Notes: generated by a model not told the origin, from the sequence alone. Positions 53,875-63,930 are shown, counted from the first letter of the stretch. The stretch is 64,000 nucleotides of DNA from an uncultured Flavobacteriales bacterium (GCA_946480815.1 CAMLLB010000004.1:1-64000), one strand, 5' to 3'. A program made the numbers and translations.

Positions 53875-54845
53875 TGCATTTCTTTCGACTCGTACGGCCG
53901 ATCAACTTGCTTGTCATTATCCTGACAATGTATGGGATCCGTGTATTCTTTATTCCCTATTTTTCGGAAGATGTGTTGCTGAAAAGATCCCACCCGAATG
54001 AGTCGCTTGATTATTTTTTATTGGTCTTCTCAACGGTTTTGATCGCAGCGGCAGGAAACATCATCAATGACTATTTTGACGTAAAGGCAGATCGTATCAA
54101 CAAACCCGACAAACTCATTATCGGGAAATACATCAAACCGAGATGGGCCATTGTTTCTCATTGGACACTGAACTTTGTTGCATTTTCCATTGCCTGCTAT
54201 TTAACATGGGCATATGAAACATTCTGGTATGTTTTTATTCATTTACTGAGCATCAACATTTTATGGTTCTATTCCATGTATTTTAAGCGAAGATTCCTGA
54301 TTGGGAACATATTTATTGCTGCTTTAACCGGTTTGGTCCCATTATTATGCGGAATTCACTTTTTAGGATTGACCACACCATTCCACAGCACCAATTTTAT
54401 GAGCGATTTTAAAGAAGGTGCAAACTGGATCTCACAGCTGAACCTGAAGATTTTCTTTGTTGTTGCGCTCGCTTTTTTTGCCTCCTGTTTGAACCTGGTG
54501 CGTGAAATCGTAAAAGACATGGAAGATGTGGAAGGGGATCAGTTATTGAAAGCGAAAACAATTCCGATTGTTTTGGGTATCAACAGAGCACGCTGGATCT
54601 CATTGGTTTGTTTAGTGGCAATTATCGGAGTTTCTCTTCCGTTCTTAATTGAAGGATACGTAGTTTTCAAGCACACATTTATTCGTGTAATGGCTCCTTC
54701 ATTTGTTATTTACGGCTTACTCCTGGTTTGCTGTATTCTTTTATTGAATAAACCGGAACGGAACCGATTGAAACAAATCGATCTGATTTTAAAAATAACC
54801 ATGCTGATCGGCTGCTGCATGCCTTTTTACTGGTATTTCCTATGA
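53874..54845 (+). CDS. UbiA-family prenyltransferase (geranylgeranylglyceryl-phosphate type)
   Basis: 323 aa with about eight membrane helices. The first Asp-rich motif is NIINDYFDVKADRINKPD, the second EIVKDMEDVEGDQLLKAK, both typical of UbiA enzymes. The pattern of Bacteroidota sequences annotated as geranylgeranylglycerol-phosphate geranylgeranyltransferase fits, but substrate choice cannot be proved from sequence; a menaquinone-type role is an alternative. It overlaps the Maf gene by 4 nt and the PorE-like gene by 1 nt. Confidence 0.82.
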   Translation: MHFFRLVRPINLLVIILTMYGIRVFFIPYFSEDVLLKRSHPNESLDYFLLVFSTVLIAAAGNIINDYFDVKADRINKPDKLIIGKYIKPRWAIVSHWTLNFVAFSIACYLTWAYETFWYVFIHLLSINILWFYSMYFKRRFLIGNIFIAALTGLVPLLCGIHFLGLTTPFHSTNFMSDFKEGANWISQLNLKIFFVVALAFFASCLNLVREIVKDMEDVEGDQLLKAKTIPIVLGINRARWISLVCLVAIIGVSLPFLIEGYVVFKHTFIRVMAPSFVIYGLLLVCCILLLNKPERNRLKQIDLILKITMLIGCCMPFYWYFL

Positions 54846-55414
54846 GAAAAATGAAATGGGTCCTCGGATCACAATCTCCCCGAAGAAAAGAACTTCTGGC
54901 CGGAATTGGTGTTGAATTTGAAGTTCGTGTAAAAGATACGGAAGAAATCTATCCGGATGCACTTCCGGCTGAAGAGGTTCCGGAATACCTGGCAAAAGTA
55001 AAAGCAGAAGCTCTTATCCCCGACCTAGCGGATGATGAAGCCGTTATTTGCGCGGATACCGTTGTCATACTCAATGGAAAGATCCTGGGAAAACCGTTCG
55101 ATTATGAAGATGCCCGACAAATGCTCTCCAAGTTATCCGGTCAAAAACATACCGTTATAACCGGAGTTTTTATCGGATCGAAAACAAAAAATACTTCGTT
55201 TTCTGAACGGACTGAAGTAGAATTCGAAAGCTTGTCTGAAGACGAAATAAAGTACTACATTGAAAAATACATGCCCTTTGATAAAGCCGGCTCTTACGGC
55301 GTCCAGGAATGGATCGGATACGTTGCTGTGAAGCGAATGGAAGGCACATATACAAATGTCATGGGGCTTCCTACGAATCGTTTATACCGGGAAATTCAGC
55401 AATTTACTCTTTGA
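54842..55414 (+). CDS. Maf-family nucleotide pyrophosphatase
   Basis: 190 aa. The Maf signature is clear: LGSQSPRRKELLAGIG at the N-terminus, CADTVVILNGKILGKPFDYE, and the DKAGSYGVQEWIGYVAVKRM motif. These enzymes hydrolyse non-canonical nucleoside triphosphates to monophosphates, as a house-cleaning step; which nucleotide is preferred is not readable. It overlaps the preceding prenyltransferase gene by 4 nt (ATGA). Confidence 0.93.
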   Translation: MRKMKWVLGSQSPRRKELLAGIGVEFEVRVKDTEEIYPDALPAEEVPEYLAKVKAEALIPDLADDEAVICADTVVILNGKILGKPFDYEDARQMLSKLSGQKHTVITGVFIGSKTKNTSFSERTEVEFESLSEDEIKYYIEKYMPFDKAGSYGVQEWIGYVAVKRMEGTYTNVMGLPTNRLYREIQQFTL

Positions 55415-55446
55415 AGAATTAGTTAGATCAAATAGCCGGATTTTCA

Positions 55447-55475
55447 TTGTAGTTTCGTTTTTAATACTACATTTG
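55447..55475 (+). promoter_or_regulatory. Promoter of the 55492 gene (-33 TTG / -7 TACATTTG)
   Basis: TTG (55447-55449), an 18-nt spacer and TACATTTG (55468-55475) fit TTG-N17-23-TAnnTTTG. The leader to the ATG is 16 nt. Confidence 0.5.
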
Positions 55476-55491
55476 ACGAAAATCACTATTT

Positions 55492-56202
55492 ATGAAATAC
55501 TACATCTTTTATGCCTTATTGGCTCTCATGCCGGTAAACACGCTGTGTTCAGCTCAACCTTTAGATTCAGCTGCTGTTAGCAGGATCATCGAACGAAGTA
55601 ACAAAACAGTTTTAAATGCACTGCAAACTCAGGCCAAACCTGTGAAGGATACCGCTGTTGTTAAAATGGGACTAAAAACGGTTGCTACAACAACACCTGT
55701 AGCTGCAAGCAAAACGGTTCAGGACATTATTACCTTCTTGCCTGTTGTCTTTTTTATCTTCACCGTATCCATTATCTTCCTGAAATTAAGAAAAGACGGT
55801 GTAAAGCTGAAGGACATTTTGATCGACAAGGAAGCTGTTGCCGAGAAGAAAAAGGCCGCAGCTGCTTTGGCTGCTAAAACACTGGAAACAAAAGCAGATG
55901 TGATTAAAAATAATTCACAGACTGATCCGGGACAAATCTCAGCTGCTTTAGACCCACCGGCAACAGGGAATGATACCAGCGCTACAGATAATCAAAAGGA
56001 ACAAAGTACCAGCAGATTGATCGTGTTTATTTGCGGAATCGTATCCATTGGTCTGGCGTGTTGTATTACCACGTTCTATTTCTACAAATCCTTTACCGGT
56101 ACAGGACAAGTGGATCTTGGAAATCTTACCAATGTGCTTTACGGACTTGGACTAGGTGTATTACCTTATGGTTTCAGTAAAATAGCTTCTGCATTCAAAT
56201 AA
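55492..56202 (+). CDS. Membrane protein of unknown function
   Basis: 236 aa with a signal peptide (to about residue 22, CSAQ), a first membrane helix at about 80-100, a charged Ala/Lys-rich stretch (coiled-coil-like, about 110-140) with a Ser/Thr/Gln-rich linker, and two more hydrophobic segments near the C-terminus. No family is recognised. The gene ends in a good hairpin terminator. Confidence 0.7.
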   Translation: MKYYIFYALLALMPVNTLCSAQPLDSAAVSRIIERSNKTVLNALQTQAKPVKDTAVVKMGLKTVATTTPVAASKTVQDIITFLPVVFFIFTVSIIFLKLRKDGVKLKDILIDKEAVAEKKKAAAALAAKTLETKADVIKNNSQTDPGQISAALDPPATGNDTSATDNQKEQSTSRLIVFICGIVSIGLACCITTFYFYKSFTGTGQVDLGNLTNVLYGLGLGVLPYGFSKIASAFK

Positions 56203-56222
56203 ATAACCTTTTCATCTCAATA

Positions 56223-56262
56223 AAAAACGCGATCCATTCATTGAATCGCGTTTTTGTTTTTT
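56223..56262. terminator. Terminator between the 55492 and 56272 genes
   Basis: AAAAACGCGAT (56223-56233) and ATCGCGTTTTT (56245-56255) form an 11-bp stem with an 11-nt loop, followed by GTTTTTTG. The symmetrical A and T tails fit a bidirectional terminator for these convergent genes. Confidence 0.78.
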
Positions 56263-56271
56263 GAAATCTTT

Positions 56272-59200
56272 TTAATGCTTAATAAACGGTGTCGTTTCAG
56301 AACCATTATCCCCGCTAACACGGACCATATAATATCCATTCTGTAAATCACTCACCTGGAAATCCGCAGCGTATGTTTGATTATTACCGTTAACCGATTG
56401 GTGCTTCACCACCCGGCCATTCATATCAATCACTTCTATTTTTGCATTGTTTCCAACGTTACCAACCAATTCCACACGGATTTTATCAGCAGAAGGATTC
56501 GGGAAAACAAGTAATTCATTGTCCTTTACCTCTTCTTCCAGGCCTAAAGCAAAACCAACTGAAAAATCATACCGGTGATAAGATCCGAAGTCTGCCGGGA
56601 AAATTTCCATCATAGAACCACCCACTTTTCGCACACGGAATCCACCGGTTGTTTCTCCTTCTACCTGGGCAGAGTACCAGAAACCGATTCCGTCATCATC
56701 ACTATCTTCCAAAATCAAGGAATAACATCCCGGAGCCAAATTAAAGGTATCCTTATAGTCTGTTGTGTTTGTCAATGATGTTCTTTGGAAAATAATTCCT
56801 CCATTCTGATCAACCAGTCGCCATTTGTTTTCACTCGCTTTGTTGTTCGTTGTCATCCAAACAAAGAACGGTCCGTTGATGACTTCAGGAGCTGTGTATT
56901 TTGTTTTAAACTCGTCATTCTGATGGTACTCATCCAATGTATTAGACCCCGAAATCTCAATCACGCGTGCATAGAATCCATTTGCCGGATTTGCACCGAA
57001 CCAGAAATTTTGGTTTGCAATCGGAATCTCTACAATTTCTTTCTGAAGGAATCCTAAGTTCCCGGTCCAGACATAGTCGACAAAATTACCATAGGTAACC
57101 CAAACCCGGATTTTACAAGATGTTAATGGCAGTGCTCCGTTGTTTTGAAGGATCACACGCGGATTCGAGCATGTTGGGTTCCATTTGCTGTAATACTCGT
57201 AGTTATTCGGATTCAATACATCTAAAATTGCAGCATCATACTGGAAGTTCTCTGCAGAATAAGACACCAGATCAAAAGAAGCAACATAGTTACCTCCAAC
57301 CTGGTCAGGATCATTCACAGGAGCATCTTCTATATCATAATCCAGGTAAACGGTATCTCCGGGTGTTACATAAGGTGTAATTTCATGACTGAAATCTGTT
57401 ACCATATCTCCGGGGCACCATCCTTCACGTGCATACGGCCAGGTTCCGCCTTGCGCGATATTCGGATTTTCACCACAAGCATCCGGTCTCCAGATATGCC
57501 ATGCTGCACGCTGCACACCATCTACCAAAATACGATGTTCTTTATCCTGCCATTCACAGCAATTACCACTACCGTAATGACCATGCCCTGTCAATCTTGT
57601 TCTTACACTGAACATTTCGGATGTGTCTGAAAGTACAACCGGAGTTGCCTGTAACACAGCATCACTTGCCATTTGCCCATAGTTATAACTTGTCCAGTTG
57701 TTCCAGATAGGTTTGATATCGTGTACATCACGCGGAGGAATTCCTTCAATAAATGCAAATTTCAAATCCAATAATTCCTGTGTGTTGTGTGCGGCCAAAT
57801 CAACCATTCCGTGAAGGTATTTCTGGTAATCCGTTACATCGTAAATCCAGGTAAATCCCTGTGGCCCCAAATCAAACCCAATTCCATACGGTGTAATGTA
57901 ACGCCCAATTTCTACATCGTTTACAAGCTCAAACGGAACTTGGTAGTATGAAATCGTATCGTTCGTCAACGTCTGATCAATAGTGCCTGGTCCTGAAGAA
58001 ATTGTTCCTCCAGCAGAATTTAAGGTATCGATCGTCCCGGATGCGTATGTCAATAGATTATTGATGGTGTGGAAAGTGTGCGGGACTGTTTGGTATTCAA
58101 ACACTACACTCGGAGTCGGAGCAAGCGCTACCAAAACAGAATCGGTAATCGCCGGAGCCATTACTCCCTGAATCAATGCAGCTTCAGGCATTCCATTCAT
58201 CGATTCCACACCTGCTACAATCGGTTGGTTCGTTTGAACCATAGCCAGGTCAGAGCACATTCCCAAACGGTTGTGACCAGAACGGTCCACCATTGCCAAT
58301 TGTCCGTCAAAATCATAATACACTTCCAGATCACCGTAATTTGGATGTGTATTGTTTATTTTCTTATCCTTCCATGCCAAAACAGTTGCTGCATCCAAAG
58401 CAGTTGACCAAACAGTAAATTCATCAATTGAACCTTTCCAGTTTCCATTATACGTTTGGCTTGCTCCTAAAACAAAACGGGATATAACTCCAACCGGAAG
58501 GTTTTTGTTTGTTCCTGTATGCCATTGGACCCCATCGCGGAAAATGAACATTTCCCCGGTGCTTGCTTTCTTCACAAAAGCCCAGTGATGCCAAACATTG
58601 TCAATATCCGTTGCAGATGCTGCTTTGGAAATCCGATCATAAGTTGATCCGGACGCTCCCGCATCCCAGTAAAAGGTATTATCCGACCAAGGCATGTGAA
58701 GATTCAATACACGGTTATTTTCAGAATCTACGGCTTCAAATAAATAAGTTGCAATTCCACTGTTTCCGTTTCCTTTTGCCCAGAAAGCAACAGTTATATC
58801 TGCACCGAGGTTCACGTTATTCAGGTTAATTTCAGCATAATTTGTTCCGTTTGCTGTAAAAACACCATTGGAATTGTCAAAAGACAAGGTATTTGTTGCC
58901 GTTGCAGCTGTGATCATATCCATGTCAACCTGAGTAAGGCCTTGTCTTGCATCAGCAAAAGAAACTTCAATGACTAAGTTGGAAGTTCCGTCGTATGTAA
59001 ACGGAGCAGAGAAATTAATTGTATTTGCACCCGTTGTCAATCCGTTCCAATTATTGTCATAAACGGTTGTAAAACCGGTAGTTTCCAGTACAGATAACGA
59101 AGAAGCGGATGTAGATTTAATTCGAATCTTGACGCCCTGCAAAGAACTTAAAGCATTCAATAAATTCAACTGTATTCCCTGGATATCCCCTGCAACAACT

Positions 59201-59715
59201 CCACTCGTTGCTAATTCACCCGCCGGAATGATCCATTGAAGTGTCTTTCCGTTTCCGTTTGCACTTACCAATGTTAGCGGAGCAGTTCCTGATCCGGAAA
59301 TCGGATAAACTGTTGGTGTAATCGCAGTACGGTTTTGAATTTGCTTCCAGCGTTGATCGTAATAAGGTGCATTTGCGTAAGCATAAGATGCCGGGCTTAG
59401 CGTATTTACGCGATAGTGAGGTCCGTCCACTTTTACAGAATCAAAAACTCCGGTGTGATCGAAAATACGAGTGTACGTCAGGTAATCCCATTCTCCGCAA
59501 TTGTATTGATCCCAGGTTGTCAAAGGAGAACATTTCAACTTATAGTACATCAGTACTTTTTCAAAGCGCTTCGTATCCAAACTTGCCGGGAATTGGAATT
59601 CAGCTCTTCGTGTAACGATGGTATCAAACGTATAGGTTTGGACCCAGGTGGTATCCTGTGCGAAAGAAGTCATCGCTAGCAATCCCAGGAAACCGGAGAG
59701 AATCAGTTTTTTCAT
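56272..59715 (-). CDS. T9SS type A secreted protein, PNGase F-related, with LamG-like domain
   Basis: From the ATG at 59715 (MKKLILSGFLGLLAMTSFAQ) the product is 1147 aa; the longer ORF frame is rejected. A concanavalin-like (LamG) domain spans about 300-475 (TVAFWAKGNGNSGIATYLFE). A region around 620-870 resembles peptide-N-glycosidase F: GHGHYGSGNCCEW, then DACGENPNIAQGGTWPYARE and GWCPGDMVTDFSHEITPYV. The C-terminus (about 1065-1147) is a type A sorting domain with LLVFPNPSADKIRVELVG and NGYYMVRVSG. It may remove N-glycans outside the cell, but the catalytic residues were not verified. Confidence 0.78.
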   Translation of the reverse strand: MKKLILSGFLGLLAMTSFAQDTTWVQTYTFDTIVTRRAEFQFPASLDTKRFEKVLMYYKLKCSPLTTWDQYNCGEWDYLTYTRIFDHTGVFDSVKVDGPHYRVNTLSPASYAYANAPYYDQRWKQIQNRTAITPTVYPISGSGTAPLTLVSANGNGKTLQWIIPAGELATSGVVAGDIQGIQLNLLNALSSLQGVKIRIKSTSASSLSVLETTGFTTVYDNNWNGLTTGANTINFSAPFTYDGTSNLVIEVSFADARQGLTQVDMDMITAATATNTLSFDNSNGVFTANGTNYAEINLNNVNLGADITVAFWAKGNGNSGIATYLFEAVDSENNRVLNLHMPWSDNTFYWDAGASGSTYDRISKAASATDIDNVWHHWAFVKKASTGEMFIFRDGVQWHTGTNKNLPVGVISRFVLGASQTYNGNWKGSIDEFTVWSTALDAATVLAWKDKKINNTHPNYGDLEVYYDFDGQLAMVDRSGHNRLGMCSDLAMVQTNQPIVAGVESMNGMPEAALIQGVMAPAITDSVLVALAPTPSVVFEYQTVPHTFHTINNLLTYASGTIDTLNSAGGTISSGPGTIDQTLTNDTISYYQVPFELVNDVEIGRYITPYGIGFDLGPQGFTWIYDVTDYQKYLHGMVDLAAHNTQELLDLKFAFIEGIPPRDVHDIKPIWNNWTSYNYGQMASDAVLQATPVVLSDTSEMFSVRTRLTGHGHYGSGNCCEWQDKEHRILVDGVQRAAWHIWRPDACGENPNIAQGGTWPYAREGWCPGDMVTDFSHEITPYVTPGDTVYLDYDIEDAPVNDPDQVGGNYVASFDLVSYSAENFQYDAAILDVLNPNNYEYYSKWNPTCSNPRVILQNNGALPLTSCKIRVWVTYGNFVDYVWTGNLGFLQKEIVEIPIANQNFWFGANPANGFYARVIEISGSNTLDEYHQNDEFKTKYTAPEVINGPFFVWMTTNNKASENKWRLVDQNGGIIFQRTSLTNTTDYKDTFNLAPGCYSLILEDSDDDGIGFWYSAQVEGETTGGFRVRKVGGSMMEIFPADFGSYHRYDFSVGFALGLEEEVKDNELLVFPNPSADKIRVELVGNVGNNAKIEVIDMNGRVVKHQSVNGNNQTYAADFQVSDLQNGYYMVRVSGDNGSETTPFIKH

Positions 59716-59831
59716 TTTTATAATCAGTATAGGACTGTAAAGATAGTCCAATCAGGTATCCGAGGCTATATCGGTTTTGTGACATTTTCGGGACAAATAC
59801 CTTCTTTTGCTGTCAAAACTTGTAATGCTGA

Positions 59832-61532
59832 TCAGTACACTTTATAAATCGGAAGTCGATTAAAAGTCTTTTTTTCAAAGCGTTGACTATTCTGATAGAC
59901 AAAGAAAAGCTGAGCTTCTGCACTTTTAGCAAATTCGGGATAGCTTGCTTTCTTCTTTTCCAATAATTCACGAAGGCTTGGATTCTCTTTCAGAAACTGT
60001 GCCGCTTCGTCTTCAAAGACATATGCAGAAAAGTATTCCTTTTCCTGGATGTAACTGTCCAACAGGTTCCAGGCGAAATAGGAATCTTCGCAACGCGGCT
60101 CTAAAACGCTAACAATGAAATTCAACTTATCCTGGTCACACGGAATCCAGATACTTCCTTCCGGAATCCGTACTTCATCTTCCTGTTCCACACTTTTGGT
60201 TTTCCGGTGAAGGTAATGTCCTTCATACGGTTTGGTCCCGGATTCAAAGTCTAAAATCCGGATAGTATGCACCTTTTTTGTGAAACTGCTGTCTATTTCA
60301 GTGAATTGGATCCCATTTGCTTTTAAGCGTTCAATCACTGCATGCACTTCCCTGGAAACAATATATCCCTTCGGAATTTGCACTGAATCGTGAGATTGAT
60401 AGGTTTTATAGTACGGGATATACTTTGCATATGGTTTTGAACGATCATAGAACAAGCGGTTTTTTCCCGAAATTTCACTTGGTTTGTATCCGAAATCGTA
60501 TCCTTTAAACAACATGGAGTCTTTTTGCTCCGTCAACTGATAATTGAATTTGAATGTGCCGGATACAGCATGTTGATTCGCAAGTTTCGCCTGTTCTCTT
60601 GCTCCTTCGATTCCCTGAGCTGCCGATTGGCTCCAATGAAATAAAAAATCCAAATAATCCTTTGTTGCCTGAACGCGTTTCGGAAAAGGTTTCAACATGT
60701 GGGTTTCAACTGTAATACTCAATGCATTAAAAAGTGTTCCGTAACCCTGAGCATAACGTGGCAAATCATTGAAAGCCTGGATTCCTGATTCCGGAGTTTC
60801 TCCTTTTGTTTCAACGTACGGTGACCAATCCCAGCCTTTCTTTTTCAAGGTTTCCGTGAGATTCGGAATATACTTTTGGGAGAAGAGCTGATACATCCCG
60901 GGTGCCATGCGCTCTTTCATAGAATGGATCAATGTAAGCGTATATTGGTAATCCGCGCCATTGGAAACATGGGTATCAACAAATACATCCGGATCCAATC
61001 CATGATAGATCTTCGCAAAGGTATGCATGTTCTTCGAATCCATTTTGATGAAGTCACGATTCAGGTCCAGGTTTTGTGCATTTCCCCGGAAACCATATTC
61101 TTCCGGACCATCCTGGTTTGCCCTGCTGGAAGAAGACCGGTTCATCATTCCGCCGACATTATAAGCAGGAATAATTGCAATAAGGGGTAAATCTTTAGTC
61201 TTCTTCCCTTTTTTGATCCATTCTTCGATCCACAATAAGCAGGCATTTACGCCATCCGGTTCGCCCGCATGAATGGCATTATTAATCAGAATGGTCGTTT
61301 TTGCTTTCGCCTTTTGAAAAGTCTGTAATGAATCGCCCGCCCCGTTGAGAATTACAAGATAAATTGGAAATTCCGTGTCTGATTCTCCCATTTGGTACAA
61401 TTCAATTTCTTTGTGATCCCTGTCCCAATTTTCATAAATCTGAATCAATTCAGGATAAGTTGGCGTAAGATTGCCGTCCCATTGAGCTAAACCAAGTAAC
61501 GGAAAAATCAGTGCGAAAAAAGTCAGTTTCAT
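59832..61532 (-). CDS. Secreted M14-family zinc carboxypeptidase
   Basis: 566 aa with a signal peptide (MKLTFFALIFPLLGLAQ). The zinc ligands include His88 and Glu91 in NNAIHAGEPDGVNACLLW; the later DLNRDFIK, DTHVSNGADYQYT and TVETHMLKPF motifs are typical of M14 carboxypeptidases. An extra C-terminal domain of about 200 residues has no recognised family. It would remove residues from the C-terminus of peptides in the periplasm or outside. The gene is alone between the PNGase F-related gene and the type B gene. Confidence 0.9.
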   Translation of the reverse strand: MKLTFFALIFPLLGLAQWDGNLTPTYPELIQIYENWDRDHKEIELYQMGESDTEFPIYLVILNGAGDSLQTFQKAKAKTTILINNAIHAGEPDGVNACLLWIEEWIKKGKKTKDLPLIAIIPAYNVGGMMNRSSSSRANQDGPEEYGFRGNAQNLDLNRDFIKMDSKNMHTFAKIYHGLDPDVFVDTHVSNGADYQYTLTLIHSMKERMAPGMYQLFSQKYIPNLTETLKKKGWDWSPYVETKGETPESGIQAFNDLPRYAQGYGTLFNALSITVETHMLKPFPKRVQATKDYLDFLFHWSQSAAQGIEGAREQAKLANQHAVSGTFKFNYQLTEQKDSMLFKGYDFGYKPSEISGKNRLFYDRSKPYAKYIPYYKTYQSHDSVQIPKGYIVSREVHAVIERLKANGIQFTEIDSSFTKKVHTIRILDFESGTKPYEGHYLHRKTKSVEQEDEVRIPEGSIWIPCDQDKLNFIVSVLEPRCEDSYFAWNLLDSYIQEKEYFSAYVFEDEAAQFLKENPSLRELLEKKKASYPEFAKSAEAQLFFVYQNSQRFEKKTFNRLPIYKVY

Positions 61533-61537
61533 GGTTT

Positions 61538-61565
61538 AAAAATAGTTCAAAAGGTTTAAAACCCT
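61538..61565. repeat. GTTCAAA-type repeat
   Basis: AAAAATAGTTCAAAAGGTTT with TTAAAACC words lies just upstream of the carboxypeptidase gene start, as in the 25586 and 32036 arrays. Confidence 0.5.
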
Positions 61566-61653
61566 ATCTGCCTTGACAGATCGTGACCAAAAGAATTTAA
61601 CTATTATTCAATGGCCTGTCACCACAACGTAAATAGTTTACGAGGTTTCAGGA

Positions 61654-61691
61654 TATCTTTGTATCTCATTTGGGAAATTTAATTCTCAAAT
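61654..61691 (+). promoter_or_regulatory. -7 box and inverted repeat upstream of the third type B gene
   Basis: TATCTTTG (61654-61661) fits TAnnTTTG. It is followed by an inverted repeat, ATTTGGGAA and TTCTCAAAT (61668-61691, one mismatch). The half-site TTTGGGAA matches the start of the operator units at 42620. The box lies about 160 nt before the start used here. Confidence 0.35.
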
Positions 61692-61822
61692 AAGTGTATT
61701 TTTAATTTAATCCGGTAGTCTTCAAATTCGTCTTATATTCGTTACTTGTTTGCTCTTGGCAGCTTTCAAAACAAGTAATTTAACTGGTAGAAGAAGATCT
61801 TTAATTAACCATTAGAATTGAA

Positions 61823-63817
61823 TTGGTAACAAATAGAATAAATAGAAGGATTATTGTAGTGACTTTGGTGTTTACATTGGTCTATCCTTTGTTTCTGTTT
61901 TCTCAAAAGGAAACAGAAAATTGGATTTTAAGCCCCAACTCACTATTAAATTTTAATTCAACGCCACCATTATTCAATTACAATTCAACTTTGCCATTTA
62001 ACAGTATAGAATCATCAGCAAGTATTTCAGATTCAAATGGTAATCTACTCTTTTACACAAATGGAGATACCATCAGAGGAGCAGATGGGAATATATTATC
62101 TAGTGGAGAAGACGTTTCCTATGTTCAATCAAGTGATTTACAAAGTACAACCCAAGGTGCATTATTTATTCAAAAGCCTGGTTCACCCAATTTGTTCTAT
62201 TTATTTTCACTTGGATTCTACCAAGATAGATTTGATAGAGGGCTTTTTAGTTATTCAATTATTGACCGAACTTTAAATGGAGGATTAGGGGAAGTGATAT
62301 CAAAATACAACCCTCTTCGTCAGGATACTCTAGCTGAAAAACTTACCGCAACCAAGCACTGTAACGGAAAGGATTATTGGATTGTTGTCGTAAAGTGTAT
62401 TGCAACCAAATTGAATGATGGGAATCCCATTGAATACCTTACTGAATTTCAAAGTTATCTACTGACTGAAAACGGGGTTCAAAACTCTCCTGTAAAATCT
62501 ATTTTAAAAACACGATGTGGAAGATTCGGACAAATGAAATTTAATAATAAAGGAAATGAAATTGCTTTTGCACAAATGGGCTATTTAACATTACTTGCTT
62601 TTGATAAATCTAACGGTAAAGTCTCATTAAAATCAGAAAAAAAATTACCAATTCTGAATGGATATGGTATTGAATATTCCCCCAACGATTCAATGATTTA
62701 TATCAATCAATTACAATACCATATTACTTCTAACACACTAACTTTATTAAATAATCCTGATTATGTAGCACAACTTCAAAGAGGGATGGATGGTAAAATT
62801 TATTCTATTAAAGTAACTGATGCAGGAGGAGGTTTCTCTTCTTCGACACTTACCTTTCTCTGGAATCAAGACAATTGGGCTAATGCCTATTTTCTTGGTG
62901 TTCCTGATAATACCACCAATTTAGTATCAATTGAAAATCCAAATTCAATAGGTTTATCTTGTCAATATACTCCTAATTATTTAGTAACCAATACACCAAC
63001 CTTTTCCTGGAGTGTGGCTTTACCTAATTTTCCTTCCTTTTATTTCAATCACCCTGCAAGTGAATTTACTTATTCAGGAACCTGTTCCGGAGAGACATTT
63101 GTATTTTCCTTGACTAACAATGTGGTTCCAGATTCAGTTCATTGGATTTTTCACGATACAGGTTATGAAGTAACATCAACAAGTGCCTCATTTGTCTTTC
63201 CAGAATCAGGGGAATGGGAAGTTACATGTATCGTGTACATAAATGGTGTTTTAACCTCAAGTACACAATGTGTAAATGTATGCGGACAGAATGCTGTTCA
63301 TTTGCCTGACAAAATCAATATGTGTGATACACCAACTCCATTTGAGCTAAACGCATTGAATACATGTTCAGCTGAATACCTTTGGAGCACAGGGGACACA
63401 ACTGCTGCAATTACGATCCAAAATGAAGGGATTTATACTTTACAGACAAGTAATAGTTGCGGTACTTATGATTACACGGTTGAAGTATTTAAAGGGGATA
63501 ATTGTACTATTCTTACAGAAATCCCAAATATAATTACGGTTAATAATGATCAAACTAATGACTTCTTTAGTATCAAAGTGAAAAATGCCAGGTCTTTCAC
63601 TTATTCAATAATCAATCGTTGGGGGAATTTGATAAAAAAAGGTGAAATTACAGTTCCTCAAACCATGATTTTTGATTGGAGCACCTACAATTTATGGGAT
63701 GGAAAAACTGAAAAGGGAGAATTGGTGACTAGTGGCACTTATTTTTATGCAATCGAATTTACCTTATTCAATAATTCCACCACTTCTCGAAATGGTTTTT
63801 TAGAAGTATTTAAATAA
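61823..63817 (+). CDS. T9SS type B secreted protein (third family member)
   Basis: 664 aa from a TTG at 61823; no ATG or better start lies near, so the first residues are uncertain, but a signal peptide follows (RRIIVVTLVFTLVYPLFLFS). The front part is the propeller type of Bacteroidota surface proteins (SASISDSNGNLLFYTNGDTI). A PKD-like region leads to a type B sorting domain from about 566, where IPNIITVNNDQTNDFFSI replaces the usual PNIITPNGDG. The gene is visibly more AT-rich than paralogues A and B. No neighbouring PorP/SprF gene is present. Confidence 0.8.
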   Translation: MVTNRINRRIIVVTLVFTLVYPLFLFSQKETENWILSPNSLLNFNSTPPLFNYNSTLPFNSIESSASISDSNGNLLFYTNGDTIRGADGNILSSGEDVSYVQSSDLQSTTQGALFIQKPGSPNLFYLFSLGFYQDRFDRGLFSYSIIDRTLNGGLGEVISKYNPLRQDTLAEKLTATKHCNGKDYWIVVVKCIATKLNDGNPIEYLTEFQSYLLTENGVQNSPVKSILKTRCGRFGQMKFNNKGNEIAFAQMGYLTLLAFDKSNGKVSLKSEKKLPILNGYGIEYSPNDSMIYINQLQYHITSNTLTLLNNPDYVAQLQRGMDGKIYSIKVTDAGGGFSSSTLTFLWNQDNWANAYFLGVPDNTTNLVSIENPNSIGLSCQYTPNYLVTNTPTFSWSVALPNFPSFYFNHPASEFTYSGTCSGETFVFSLTNNVVPDSVHWIFHDTGYEVTSTSASFVFPESGEWEVTCIVYINGVLTSSTQCVNVCGQNAVHLPDKINMCDTPTPFELNALNTCSAEYLWSTGDTTAAITIQNEGIYTLQTSNSCGTYDYTVEVFKGDNCTILTEIPNIITVNNDQTNDFFSIKVKNARSFTYSIINRWGNLIKKGEITVPQTMIFDWSTYNLWDGKTEKGELVTSGTYFYAIEFTLFNNSTTSRNGFLEVFK

Positions 63818-63930
63818 ATCAAAGAATAACACTCTTGTTAAATAAGCAGTATTCTGAAATAACCACACTTACTAAATTAACGTAAGTTAAACTTTCTAGT
63901 ATCCAAAAAACTGGATTTACAGTGAACAAA

